From Haliea sp. (GTDB taxonomy: Bacteria; Pseudomonadota; Gammaproteobacteria; Pseudomonadales; Halieaceae), in NCBI GenBank assembly GCA_002862985.1, contig PKCY01000202.1, forward strand, positions 1 to 34,902: DNA of 34,902 nt, given 5' to 3'. Positions 1 to 9,385 of this stretch are shown here, piece by piece (the stretch's first letter is position 1; each line of letters begins with the position of its first letter). The translations under genes were made by a program, and so were the position numbers. The notes under the pieces are model-generated. The model was not told where the DNA came from, ran no database searches, and saw only the letters and a list, made by a program, of their open reading frames with translations.

Positions 1-2177
1 TGCTCGGGGGTGACAAACGGGTCGGCCACCAAAATCTCGACGTCGAAACCTCCTAGACGTTGTGCAACCGCGCGGCCCACTGCCCCGAGCCCCACCAGAC
101 CGATGGTTTTGCGCCATAGTTCACGGCCCTGCAACTGATTGAAGGCCTGGCCCATCTTACCCATATTCCCGGCCGTGCATTCCTCCTGCCCCAGGAACTG
201 TGTCGCTGCGGGTAATTTGCGTGCGAGACTGATCATGAAGCCTACCGCAAGATCGGCCACTGCCACCGCGTTGCGACCAGGTGCGAACAGCACAGGGATA
301 CCAAAGGCGGTGCAGGCCTCCACATCGACATTCACCGCGTTGCCGCGACAGGCTGCAACCACGCGCAAATCCGGCAACTGGCTCAATGCATTGGCGTCGA
401 GCACATCTACTTCCGTGACGAAGATCTGCTTACCTTTTAATGCACCTACCAGTTTGGGGCCAGTGAGCAGACGCTTGACCTCGCGAAAACTGGCGTATTC
501 AACGTCCATCTTTTCTCTTAGGTTGGCCAGAGAGTCTTCATCAAAAGATGCTGTAACCAGCGCTTGCACTCTGGTTGTGGGTGCAGTGCCTGTCGCTTGT
601 CCCTTTGGATGTTCTATCAACACCCTCGGTAACAGATGATCGACGGCAATCGGAGCGGTTGTGGTTTCCGCCTGCTTACGAAAACGAGACCAGGTGTCGT
701 AGAGTTGTTGATTGACGTCGGCGTGTTCTGACTGTGCGCTGAAATGTTTGCGCTGATTGCAGAGGTCTGTGCAGGCAGAAGCAAAGTCCGGGTAAGCACC
801 CGTCGCTACGCCAGCGCAGATGGCGGCGCCTAGTGCAGACGTTTGATAGGTCTGCGGTACAGCAATCTTGCGCGCTGTGATATCCGCCAGCAGCTGCGAA
901 AAAGTATCGCTGCGTGACATGCCGCCACATAAGGTGACACTAGCGGGGTTAGTGCTCCTTTGGCTATTATTTTTCAGCACTGAATCCAGTTGATCGAGAT
1001 TGGCGCGAACCGCGCAACTGCATCCCTCCACAAGGGCGCGCACCAGATGGCGTCTTGGCTCGATGTTACTGCCACCGTAGAGGTGACTCATGGTGATGTG
1101 TCCCACCGGAAAAGTCGGGGATTGCATGTTCATTACTTCCGCGCCCACGGTGGAGAGCATGCCGGCGGCGCCCGCCTCAGATAGCGCAGCCTCCGCCAGT
1201 AACCTCAGCTCCGGCTCCGGTGCATCAGGAAACAGCATCCGGGCCATAAGCGTTATGGATTCGCCCATGGCGCCACCATTGCTTTCCAGCACCCAGCGAT
1301 CGGGCACTACATGATGGCTGCCCAGCGATTTTCCATGGGTGTCGAATAGCGGCTTCTCAAGCACAACCTGCACCGGGGCAGTAGTGCCTGCCACGACTGC
1401 GCATTCTTGGGGTTCTATCACGGCACTGCCCACTAAGCTGCACTGGGTATCGGCGCCGCCCATGCCCACCATGACATCGGCGGACAGTCCCAGGTGCGCG
1501 GCGGCCTCTGCTGTTAACTTGCCGAGGGGACAACCGGAGTCGATCACCGCTGGAAAGATCTCCCGCGGCAGGTCTAATGCATCGATCAATGACCAGCACC
1601 ACGCTCTTTCTGTGAGACTGAACAGGCCGGTGGCACTTCCCAGTGAGGCGTCCATGGCGCGCACGCCGCTGAGTCGATAGTTAAGCCATTCCCCCATGCC
1701 AAAGAGGGTACGGACTCGGGCGTAGGTGTCGGGCTGTTGGTTTTTCAAGTATAGAAGACGTGATGCGGCGTGCAGTGGTAAGGGCCACGTGCCGGTTTCT
1801 TGCAGAAGTTGTGGACCCAACTTACCGGCGATTTCAAAATATTCTCCCGCGGCACGGGCATCCAAATTGGGAACAGCCAGCAGGCTGGAACCGTTTTCAT
1901 CCAGCAGAACTGTGCTGAACCGCATCGCCGATACCGCCATTGCCGCTACGCTGGAAGGATCGATATCTGCCTGCAGCAGGGCGTCACGACAGGCCTTTCC
2001 CGTCACCGCCCAAACTTCGTCAAGGTCGATATCAAAACCGGTGGCGAAGGTGCCCGGAGCGGAAGAGAACTGCCAACTGCCGCTCGCGGTGATCATCGCC
2101 TTTGAAGATCGGTTTACCAGTATGCAACGTGCGCCACTGCCACCAAGATCAATGCCTATCAACCAGGGTTTTTCCAT
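1..2177 (-). CDS. FGGY-family carbohydrate kinase fused to C-terminal D-2-hydroxyacid dehydrogenase (NAD-binding); incomplete, runs off the left edge
   Basis: Hand translation from ATG at 2177 gives MEKPWLIGIDLGGSGARCILVN (FGGY N-terminus), then ...VVAGTTAPV..., VTLCGGMSRSDTFSQLL, YQTSALGAAICAG. The same frame continues without a stop through RVQALVTASFDEDSLANLREKMDVEYASF into KTIGLVGLGAVGRAVAQRLGGFDVEILVADPF (Rossmann GxGxxG). It is absent from the ORF track because no stop lies inside the window. Confidence 0.85.
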   Translation of the reverse strand, partial: MEKPWLIGIDLGGSGARCILVNRSSKAMITASGSWQFSSAPGTFATGFDIDLDEVWAVTGKACRDALLQADIDPSSVAAMAVSAMRFSTVLLDENGSSLLAVPNLDARAAGEYFEIAGKLGPQLLQETGTWPLPLHAASRLLYLKNQQPDTYARVRTLFGMGEWLNYRLSGVRAMDASLGSATGLFSLTERAWCWSLIDALDLPREIFPAVIDSGCPLGKLTAEAAAHLGLSADVMVGMGGADTQCSLVGSAVIEPQECAVVAGTTAPVQVVLEKPLFDTHGKSLGSHHVVPDRWVLESNGGAMGESITLMARMLFPDAPEPELRLLAEAALSEAGAAGMLSTVGAEVMNMQSPTFPVGHITMSHLYGGSNIEPRRHLVRALVEGCSCAVRANLDQLDSVLKNNSQRSTNPASVTLCGGMSRSDTFSQLLADITARKIAVPQTYQTSALGAAICAGVATGAYPDFASACTDLCNQRKHFSAQSEHADVNQQLYDTWSRFRKQAETTTAPIAVDHLLPRVLIEHPKGQATGTAPTTRVQALVTASFDEDSLANLREKMDVEYASFREVKRLLTGPKLVGALKGKQIFVTEVDVLDANALSQLPDLRVVAACRGNAVNVDVEACTAFGIPVLFAPGRNAVAVADLAVGFMISLARKLPAATQFLGQEECTAGNMGKMGQAFNQLQGRELWRKTIGLVGLGAVGRAVAQRLGGFDVEILVADPFVTPE

Positions 2178-2291
2178 TAACTGAGTCCTTAAAAAGTACC
2201 GTGCTATCCGCAGTGTTGGCTGAGCCGCGAGGGCGCCATATTATCATCAGGCACCCGTCTTATAAAGATAGTCAGTGCTGGGCACTTGGGC

Positions 2292-2311
2292 TATACTTTA
2301 TCAACAGTATA
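2292..2311. promoter_or_regulatory. Operator-like inverted repeat TATACT-N8-AGTATA in the divergent intergenic region
   Basis: Perfect 6-bp inverted repeat with an 8-bp spacer, between the divergent FGGY-kinase and Rieske genes. Confidence 0.3.
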
Positions 2312-2367
2312 CTGAGGTCATTAGATCATCGGTGGAGTTAGTTTCTCAGGGTACGAGGCTATTTTAT

Positions 2368-3312
2368 ATGAGTGAGCGAATTCCTCTTCCCATGCCTTTC
2401 GGTTGGTTCAGGATGTCCGAATCCAAAGATTTGGCCGCCGGTGAAGTGAAGACGGTACAATATCTGGGTAAGGAGTTTGTCGTGTATCGAGGCGAAGATG
2501 GCCAGGCGCATGTCATCGATCCTTATTGTCCCCACCTGGGCGCACATCTTGGTCATGGCGGCACAGTCGAAGGCGACGACATACGCTGCCCGTTTCACCA
2601 TTGGAAGTTTGATGGTAGTGGTCAATGTGTTGAGGTCCCATACGCAAAGCGAATCCCTGCCAAAGCGCAACTCAATACCTATCCCACCTGTGAAAAAAAC
2701 GGCATTGTGTTCATGTGGCACCATCCCTATGGCGAGGCGCCTAAGTGGCAAGTTCCCGAAGTCCCCGACTGGTGCAGCGACGGCTGGATGGAGCCGATGT
2801 ACCATACGGCGAGAGTGCGCAGTCACCCGCAGGAAATGGCAGAAAATGTTGTCGATTCCCCACACTTTCATTTTGTTCATGGAACACCGGATATCCCCGA
2901 AAAAACTTTTACCTTCGATGGGCACATAATGCGTGCGTTTCAGGGGCTGACCTTTACTACCGGAAAAGGTGAAGTCAAAGGCAGTGTGGATATTGAGTCT
3001 CACGGTGGCAGTGTCGGAATCACTCGGTTCCAGGGGATTGGTGAGACGCTGATTATCGTCACAGGAACACCCGTAGATGCTGACTACCACGAGACGGTTA
3101 TGCGTTTCAGTTTCAAAATTATGGATGGCAATATCAAAGCGACGCAGATACTTGCCGACGCTTTTATTGGTGAGGTGACTCGACAGCACGGTCAGGATGT
3201 TCCCATATGGGAGCATAAAAAATTCCACGAGAATCCGGTGCTGTGTGATGGTGACGGCCCTATTCACCAAATCCGAAAATATTATCAGCAGTTCTATGCT
3301 GCATCCGTTTAG
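2368..3312 (+). CDS. Rieske [2Fe-2S] non-heme iron oxygenase, alpha subunit type (KshA/ring-hydroxylating family)
   Basis: Rieske motif CPHLGAHLG...CPFHHWKFD and mononuclear iron motif ENVVDSPHFHFVHGTPDIP; in-frame ATG at 2368 (MSERIPLPMPFGWF) preferred to the upstream start at 2275. Confidence 0.9.
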   Translation: MSERIPLPMPFGWFRMSESKDLAAGEVKTVQYLGKEFVVYRGEDGQAHVIDPYCPHLGAHLGHGGTVEGDDIRCPFHHWKFDGSGQCVEVPYAKRIPAKAQLNTYPTCEKNGIVFMWHHPYGEAPKWQVPEVPDWCSDGWMEPMYHTARVRSHPQEMAENVVDSPHFHFVHGTPDIPEKTFTFDGHIMRAFQGLTFTTGKGEVKGSVDIESHGGSVGITRFQGIGETLIIVTGTPVDADYHETVMRFSFKIMDGNIKATQILADAFIGEVTRQHGQDVPIWEHKKFHENPVLCDGDGPIHQIRKYYQQFYAASV

Positions 3313-3326
3313 CGCGGTCACCACCT

Positions 3327-4559
3327 ATGAGCAATAACCCTTACATCGTGATCACCGCCGATACCCATGCGGGCGCATCGATAGAGGCCTATCGCGACTA
3401 CCTGGATCCCAAGTACCGAGAGGACTTTGACGCGTGGCGGGGCAGCTACCAAAATCCTGCCAAAAAACACGTCGGTACCAAGAAGAACAAAAACTGGGAC
3501 TCCAAGGAGCGTTTGTCCGATCTGCTCGGTGACGGTGTGGTGGGTGAGGTAATTTTTCCTAACACCGTGCCCCCATTCTACGACGCCCCTTTTCATATCT
3601 CAGCCCCGCCATCGCCGAAACAGTACGAACATCAATTGGCCGGAATGCGCGCGCATAATCGCTGGCTGGCGGAATTCTGTGCGGAACAACCTGAGCGTCG
3701 TGCTGGAATCGGTTTGATCCATCTTAACAATATTGAGGACGCCATCGAAGATGTTGAGTGGATCGCAAAAAACCATTTACGCGGCGGTGTATTGCTGCCG
3801 CTCCCCTCACCATCGGATGTACACCTGAATGCCCTAAATCATCCGGATTATGATCGCCTGTGGGCGGCGATTCAGGACGCTGGTCTGGTGATCAATCAGC
3901 ACTCGGGGCAGGGTTCACCCCACTATGGTGAAGGACAGGGCTCCAAAGCCCTTTGGGCGATGGAGATGTCATTTTTTATCCAGCGCGGGTACACCCATCT
4001 TATTATGGGCGGCGTATTCGAGCGCTTCCCAAAATTACGCTACATTCTGACGGAATCGGGCTGTGCCTGGGCGCCGCGCCTGATGCAGGGTATGGATGCA
4101 ATGTACATGGCCTGGAAAGCGGGCTACATAGGTGAGATCGATACTTCAAAAGATCCGGCGTTAAAAGAGCCACCCAGTTTTTACGCGAAACGAAACTGCT
4201 GGTACGGCGCCAGCTTTCCCTCGGTAGCGGATGTAAAAGGTAGGGACAAGGTGGGTGTTGAAAAAGTGCTTTGGGGTAATGATTATCCGCACTACGAAGG
4301 ATGCTACCCCTATTCGAGAGAAAATATGCGCTTCGCATTTGCGGATATCGATGAGAAGGAAGTGCGCATGATGCTCGGTGAAAATGCCGCTAAGCTCTAC
4401 AACTTCGATCTCGAAGCATTAAGACCACTGGCCGACGCCGCCAACATTACACCGCAGGATGTTGCTGTTCCGCTTCCGCTATCCGAGATTCCCGAGGACT
4501 CTACCTGCGTCACTTTTCAGCGCGCTCGCGCCGCGGATTTTCTCTCCGCTAAACCCTGA
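3327..4559 (+). CDS. Amidohydrolase-2 family metal-dependent hydrolase (TIM barrel)
   Basis: N-terminal YIVITADTHAG, INQHSGQGSP, GGVFERFPKLRYILTESGCAWAP, EKVLWGNDYPHYEG; closely follows the Rieske gene. Confidence 0.88.
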   Translation: MSNNPYIVITADTHAGASIEAYRDYLDPKYREDFDAWRGSYQNPAKKHVGTKKNKNWDSKERLSDLLGDGVVGEVIFPNTVPPFYDAPFHISAPPSPKQYEHQLAGMRAHNRWLAEFCAEQPERRAGIGLIHLNNIEDAIEDVEWIAKNHLRGGVLLPLPSPSDVHLNALNHPDYDRLWAAIQDAGLVINQHSGQGSPHYGEGQGSKALWAMEMSFFIQRGYTHLIMGGVFERFPKLRYILTESGCAWAPRLMQGMDAMYMAWKAGYIGEIDTSKDPALKEPPSFYAKRNCWYGASFPSVADVKGRDKVGVEKVLWGNDYPHYEGCYPYSRENMRFAFADIDEKEVRMMLGENAAKLYNFDLEALRPLADAANITPQDVAVPLPLSEIPEDSTCVTFQRARAADFLSAKP

Positions 4560-4613
4560 TATCCTCCCGCGGATCGTGTTGAATGTTTTGTTAAATTACC
4601 GAAAAAATAGCCA

Positions 4614-4631
4614 CCTGAAATTTGATTCAGG
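4614..4631. other. Inverted repeat CCTGAA-N6-TTCAGG
   Basis: Perfect 6-bp arms with a 6-nt loop, in the gap between the amidohydrolase and carotenoid-oxygenase genes; hairpin or operator candidate. Confidence 0.3.
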
Positions 4632-4863
4632 GTCGAGATGCGAGGCGGCTTTTTGCGATCTTAAAGACCGGTAGTGAATCTGAAAAAAGAAAAGAGATTA
4701 GACTAAGTTAGCGGACGGTTTGAGAAGGGAAGGAAAAAGTGCAGATTAACGTCGTTGCCCTCCAATGCCTCAGCGGTACAGGCACTATTTCTCATGCAGA
4801 GAATCTTGATTTATTCCGCACTACAGAGCAAGGTGTTGATCAATCTAAAACAGGAGTTAGTTC

Positions 4864-6267
4864 ATGACACACTCATTTCCGGACAATCCATTCTTGAGTG
4901 GCCCAACAGCACCCTCGGGAATCGAATGCGACGCACCCGATCTGATTGTGGAGGGCGAACTGCCGGCAGATTTGCAAGGTGTTTATTTTCGCAATGGCCC
5001 CGACCCACTCCATCCGCCTCGAGAAGGAGAGGAGTATCACTGGTTCCATGGTGACGGCATGATTCAGCGTTTCGAATTCAGTGGTGGACGAGTGTCCTGG
5101 AAGAATCGCTGGGTGCGCACTGAGAAATATGAACTGGAACGCGCAGCAGGTAAATCGCTGTTTGGTGTGCTGGGTAACCCCATGACGGCGGATCCGTCGG
5201 TTGCCGAAGAACACTACAATACAGCCAATACGCATGTGGTGTGGCACGGCAATCGTCTCATGGCACTGATGGAGGGCACTATTGCTGTTGAGCTGGAGCC
5301 GGAGACACTGGCCACCATCGGCAATTTTGATTACCACGGCAAGATCGACGGGCCCATCACTGCCCACCCCAAACTTGATCATGGCACAGGGGAAATGGTG
5401 TTTTTCGGCAATCAGGCAAAAGGACCTTTCAGCGAATTTTTACGCATGAATGTCGCCGACAGAGAGGGCAATCTGATCAAGAGTGAAATGGTGGAAGCGC
5501 CATTCCCTTCCTTTGCCCACGACTTTTTCGTGACCGAAAAGTATGTCGTGTTTCCGGTATATCCTCTGGTATTCAATCTGGAGCGGGCCATGACGGGGGG
5601 TATACCGATGGCCTGGGAGCCCGAGCGCGGAGCGCATTTAGGCGTGATGCCCCGCAATGGCACTGCTGCCGACGTGCAATGGCACAGTATGGATCCGCGT
5701 TGGAGCTTTCACATGGTCAATGCCTGGGACGAGGAGAGCGTGATAAAAGTTGATGTTTGTGCCTCTAATGCGTCCCGGTTTGCACCTAAACTCGATGGAT
5801 CCATGGCGAGTGCAGACGAGGGGCTGACGCCTACGTTGCGCCGCTGGACTATTGATGTGAGTGGTAGCACTAACGCCGTTGGAGAAGAGATGCTGGATGA
5901 CCTGCCCTGTGAATTTCCGCGTACCGATGACCGCTATATGACGCGCTCTCATCGTCACGCCTATTTGGTGGGAGGCCATGATGAACAATTAATGTTTAAT
6001 CGCTTGATTCATTACGACCTAAAGACTGGGAGCCGTAAACTCTGGGGTGAAGATCAGTACCTGCTGGGTGAACCGATATTTGCGCCGCGTTCAGATACTG
6101 CAGCTGAAGGTGACGGATATATTCTTATACTCGCCTACGATCAGGTAACAGCATTGAGCCAGCTGCTGATTTTTAACGCTCAGGATATTGAGCTGGGTCC
6201 GCTGGCGCGGGCGAAGTTACCCCTGCGAATACCCTCAGGCTTTCACGGTACATGGGTGGGTGCCTGA
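4864..6267 (+). CDS. Carotenoid oxygenase / lignostilbene dioxygenase (RPE65) family protein
   Basis: VYFRNGPDP near the N-terminus. All four Fe-ligand His contexts are recognisable: TAHPKLD, FAHDFFVTEKY, WSFHMVNAWDE, GFHGTWV. Confidence 0.92.
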   Translation: MTHSFPDNPFLSGPTAPSGIECDAPDLIVEGELPADLQGVYFRNGPDPLHPPREGEEYHWFHGDGMIQRFEFSGGRVSWKNRWVRTEKYELERAAGKSLFGVLGNPMTADPSVAEEHYNTANTHVVWHGNRLMALMEGTIAVELEPETLATIGNFDYHGKIDGPITAHPKLDHGTGEMVFFGNQAKGPFSEFLRMNVADREGNLIKSEMVEAPFPSFAHDFFVTEKYVVFPVYPLVFNLERAMTGGIPMAWEPERGAHLGVMPRNGTAADVQWHSMDPRWSFHMVNAWDEESVIKVDVCASNASRFAPKLDGSMASADEGLTPTLRRWTIDVSGSTNAVGEEMLDDLPCEFPRTDDRYMTRSHRHAYLVGGHDEQLMFNRLIHYDLKTGSRKLWGEDQYLLGEPIFAPRSDTAAEGDGYILILAYDQVTALSQLLIFNAQDIELGPLARAKLPLRIPSGFHGTWVGA

Positions 6268-6337
6268 GCCGACGGAGCAGCAGGAAGGCGCGCTGCGACA
6301 TACAGGTGACGTACTAGTGGGACCGCATTCGCGTTGG

Positions 6338-8866
6338 TTACCCACCGCCGAATCGATATGTCAGGTCAATACCGTAAGTTCGTGGAAGCGCGTAGCCCTG
6401 GGTGGTGGTGCGGGCCACGCCCACTGTTGGCACGCCTCCCTGTTCGTGATCATCGATGTCAGTCAGGTTTTTAACCCAAGCGGTGATAGTGGTGCGCTCA
6501 TCCGGAAGACTCCAGATGAGACGCGTTTCGTAGAATGTTCCCGCCGGAATGCTTACTTCGTCGGATACATAAAAACTGGGCCGGTCGAACCCACCATAGA
6601 TTTCATCGATGTAACGGACTAGAAAGGTTGGCGTGATGGTACCCACCGCACCGGTGTTGATATTGTAGTCAACCGCAATATAGGTAGTCCACTTCGGTGC
6701 TCGGGGCATCGGTTCATCTGACCTATCGATTATAATTTGGCCGCCGCCATTGGGGTCTGGAATTTCCGAGAGGTATTCCTTAAATTCTGCGTCCAGATAG
6801 GCAATGCTACCCATGAAGCGCAGATTATCTGTTGGCAGAAAAGTGTACTCAATTTCCACACCCTTCATTTCTGCCTTTCCGGCGTTTTCAATGGAGGGTA
6901 GCGGAATGCCGAACGTGGGATCGGGCCGAGTTGTTGTCAGTTGGATATCCTTATATTGCTGGTAGAAAATGGCGACGTTAGTGCGCAGTCTTCTATCGAA
7001 GGCGTCAATTTTAAAGCCCCATTCCAGCATGTCGACAAACTCAGGCTTGAAGTTTTCCAGATCAATGATCCCGTCACTGTCGAAATCTCCATTTCCAACT
7101 GCTACGCCGCCGGAGCGAAAGCCTGAGCTATAGGTGAGATAGGTCATTGCATCGTCCATATGCAATGTGTCAAGCACTGAATCTGTGGCGATGTATTTGA
7201 TACTCGCCATGGGGCTCCAGTCTTCATCATTGCGATCGTCTTTTAGTTCACCGAAAGCGCCAACTTCAAATGGCTCGCCGCCAGGCCCATCCGGATCAAA
7301 CCCGTATTGCCAGGTTGTTACTGAGGTGCCGCCGGGCTTCGAGAAGGGGTGCAGCACATTGGCTGCATAGATGGTGTCAAGCTCGCCAAGATAGTCTCCC
7401 TGGCCAATACTGGGTAAATAAATCTTTGATTCACGATATTTTGTTTTACGTTCTTCCCAGGTATATCGCACTCCAGCCGTCATTATAAAGTTGTCGCTTA
7501 GGTTATAGTCAAATTGACCAAATCCTGCGTAGGCAACGTTTTCTGTTTCACGCTCGGTCAAGTTTGAACGCGCGAGCAAAATGCTGTTGGTCGCCGTTGT
7601 TGTCTCAATATAGCCGGCAAAGTCCTGCAACCAATCATCGTTAGTTTCCTCGTAGAATCCATACAGCCCGAGTGTGTAACGGAGGCGGTCATCAAGCGCA
7701 TCGCCAATAAACTGAAATTCCTGCGTGTACTGGTCAGTGTCGTTATTCTCCGGTGAAAGTCGCCCTATGATGACAGCGGCCATACCGTCGAGATCTTCAT
7801 CGGCTGTCTGCTCTGTATTACGGTAGGCGGTTATGCTCTTAAATTGTAGGCGGTCGTTCACTTCCCAACTGAGGGTGGCGGCGGCCATAGACGTTTCAAC
7901 TTTGTAAACCCCCTGGTAAAAAATCTTGGACCTGGAGTTCTGCTCGCTCTGAAATTCGTCAATGGGAAGGTCTTCTCCGCTGCGATTGCAATATTCCTCT
8001 ACAGAAATTGGCGAGAGGGCATTGTAAATGCCCTCCAGTGTGCCCGGATTGGGGAAGCCGGCAGCCGTCAATTCATCGCCCAACCATATACATTTTTGAC
8101 CGATGGGTTTTTGGTCTACTTTTGTGTGGTTTAAATTCAAATCTACTAGAAGTGAGTCGGTGGGCAGCCAACGTAACTGACCGACGATGATATTCCTGTC
8201 CTCATCGGTGTATTGGGTGCCGTCGAGATTGTTTTCGATGTAGCCATCACGGTTAACCGTCGCTAGGGACAGGCGCGATAGCAGAGTGTCTTCAATCAAT
8301 GGAATGTCGATGGCGAGAGAGGCGTCTTTACGCTCAAGGTTGCCATAGGTGCCCTTTGCTGTGCCGCTAAATTCAGCCGAGGGCTTGATAGAGGTATACA
8401 AGATGGCGCCCCCCGTGGTGTTTTTACCGAACAATGTGCCTTGTGGTCCGCGGAGAACCTGAATGCTTTCTGTTTCGACCGCATCGAGTAACGCGCCTGA
8501 AGCGCGAGCGATATACACCTCATCGAGATAGATACCTACCCCGGAATCAAGGGTGACGCGAGTTTCGCGTTGGCCAACACCGCGTATATAGGCATTGCCA
8601 TCACCCTTTACACCGTTGCCCGCGCCCAGGTTCAGTCCCGGGACAAGGCCGTCAATATCATGCATATTTTTAATGCCAAGCGATTCCATCGTCTCGGTAG
8701 AAAATGCTGTCACTGCAACGGGGACTTCCTGTAGTGATTCCGCACGCTTTCTGGCGGTGACTACAACTTCTTCAAGGACAAGGTTTTCTGCCTGGGTGGG
8801 TAAGGAAAATGCAAGCCCGGTAAGACCAAGCGTAACTGGCAGAAAAAGGTACCAAGTATTTTTCAC
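6338..8866 (-). CDS. TonB-dependent receptor
   Basis: Signal peptide, TonB box/plug start LEEVVVTARKRAESLQEVPVAVTAFS, plug motif VLRGPQGTLFGKNTTGGAI, C-terminal beta strand TYGIDLTYRFGGG. Confidence 0.95.
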   Translation of the reverse strand: MKNTWYLFLPVTLGLTGLAFSLPTQAENLVLEEVVVTARKRAESLQEVPVAVTAFSTETMESLGIKNMHDIDGLVPGLNLGAGNGVKGDGNAYIRGVGQRETRVTLDSGVGIYLDEVYIARASGALLDAVETESIQVLRGPQGTLFGKNTTGGAILYTSIKPSAEFSGTAKGTYGNLERKDASLAIDIPLIEDTLLSRLSLATVNRDGYIENNLDGTQYTDEDRNIIVGQLRWLPTDSLLVDLNLNHTKVDQKPIGQKCIWLGDELTAAGFPNPGTLEGIYNALSPISVEEYCNRSGEDLPIDEFQSEQNSRSKIFYQGVYKVETSMAAATLSWEVNDRLQFKSITAYRNTEQTADEDLDGMAAVIIGRLSPENNDTDQYTQEFQFIGDALDDRLRYTLGLYGFYEETNDDWLQDFAGYIETTTATNSILLARSNLTERETENVAYAGFGQFDYNLSDNFIMTAGVRYTWEERKTKYRESKIYLPSIGQGDYLGELDTIYAANVLHPFSKPGGTSVTTWQYGFDPDGPGGEPFEVGAFGELKDDRNDEDWSPMASIKYIATDSVLDTLHMDDAMTYLTYSSGFRSGGVAVGNGDFDSDGIIDLENFKPEFVDMLEWGFKIDAFDRRLRTNVAIFYQQYKDIQLTTTRPDPTFGIPLPSIENAGKAEMKGVEIEYTFLPTDNLRFMGSIAYLDAEFKEYLSEIPDPNGGGQIIIDRSDEPMPRAPKWTTYIAVDYNINTGAVGTITPTFLVRYIDEIYGGFDRPSFYVSDEVSIPAGTFYETRLIWSLPDERTTITAWVKNLTDIDDHEQGGVPTVGVARTTTQGYALPRTYGIDLTYRFGGG

Positions 8867-8888
8867 ATGAACTCTTCCGAATTTATTA

Positions 8889-9101
8889 TTATGGAGCGAC
8901 CGCTAGATAAGAGTAGATTGCTAACCCGCTGACGTCCAGAGTGAACTGAAAATTGCGTTCGGCAATAATGCATTCGCAGGTACTTGCTAGAACAGCGGAC
9001 GGCCGCAGATTTTCAACCAGGCCAAAAGCCAGTTCGAGAGAAATGAAAGCAGTGCCTCCGATCAGAAATAGAAAGTTCAAAATCAAGGAATAGTTACTCA
9101 T
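8889..9101 (-). CDS. Possible small membrane protein (70 aa)
   Basis: ORF with a hydrophobic N-terminal segment upstream of the TonB receptor; no recognised homology. Confidence 0.2.
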   Translation of the reverse strand: MSNYSLILNFLFLIGGTAFISLELAFGLVENLRPSAVLASTCECIIAERNFQFTLDVSGLAIYSYLAVAP

Positions 9102-9327
9102 CTAGAATGATGAGCTAAAAATCGTGGACTGCTCTTTGGAGTGATAGAACTACAGCCAAGGACTTATACCATGCTATTTTGTGCAGGGGTTTAATTCTTG
9201 GAAATTGGGTATTAAAGTCACAATGACTTGTCGATACGGTTCAGGTCAGTTAGGGCATTATGACCATACAAAGCGTATAGCAGCGGATAAGAATAATGTC
9301 AGCGCCGATGATCGGTAGCACTTATCA

Positions 9328-9347
9328 TGCATCTGAATTGAGATGCA
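9328..9347. other. Hairpin TGCATCT-N6-AGATGCA downstream of the radical SAM gene
   Basis: Perfect 7-bp arms about 40 nt past the stop codon at 9386 (minus strand); no U-tract seen. Confidence 0.35.
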
Positions 9348-9385
9348 GGAGTGATGGCAGACTCACACTCAGTGGGGAAAAGAAC

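Noticed and set aside
139-2184. Several plus-strand ORFs (139-639, 1339-1680, 1726-2184 and others)
   Set aside because: Antisense to the continuous FGGY kinase-dehydrogenase frame, which has strong motif support.
2359-3324. 321-aa minus-strand ORF opposite the Rieske gene
   Set aside because: The plus strand has unmistakable Rieske and iron motifs; the antisense translation shows no domain and is a codon-bias shadow ORF.
6268-6337. Looked for a bidirectional terminator between the convergent carotenoid oxygenase and TonB receptor genes
   Set aside because: No convincing GC stem with a U-tract was seen by eye.
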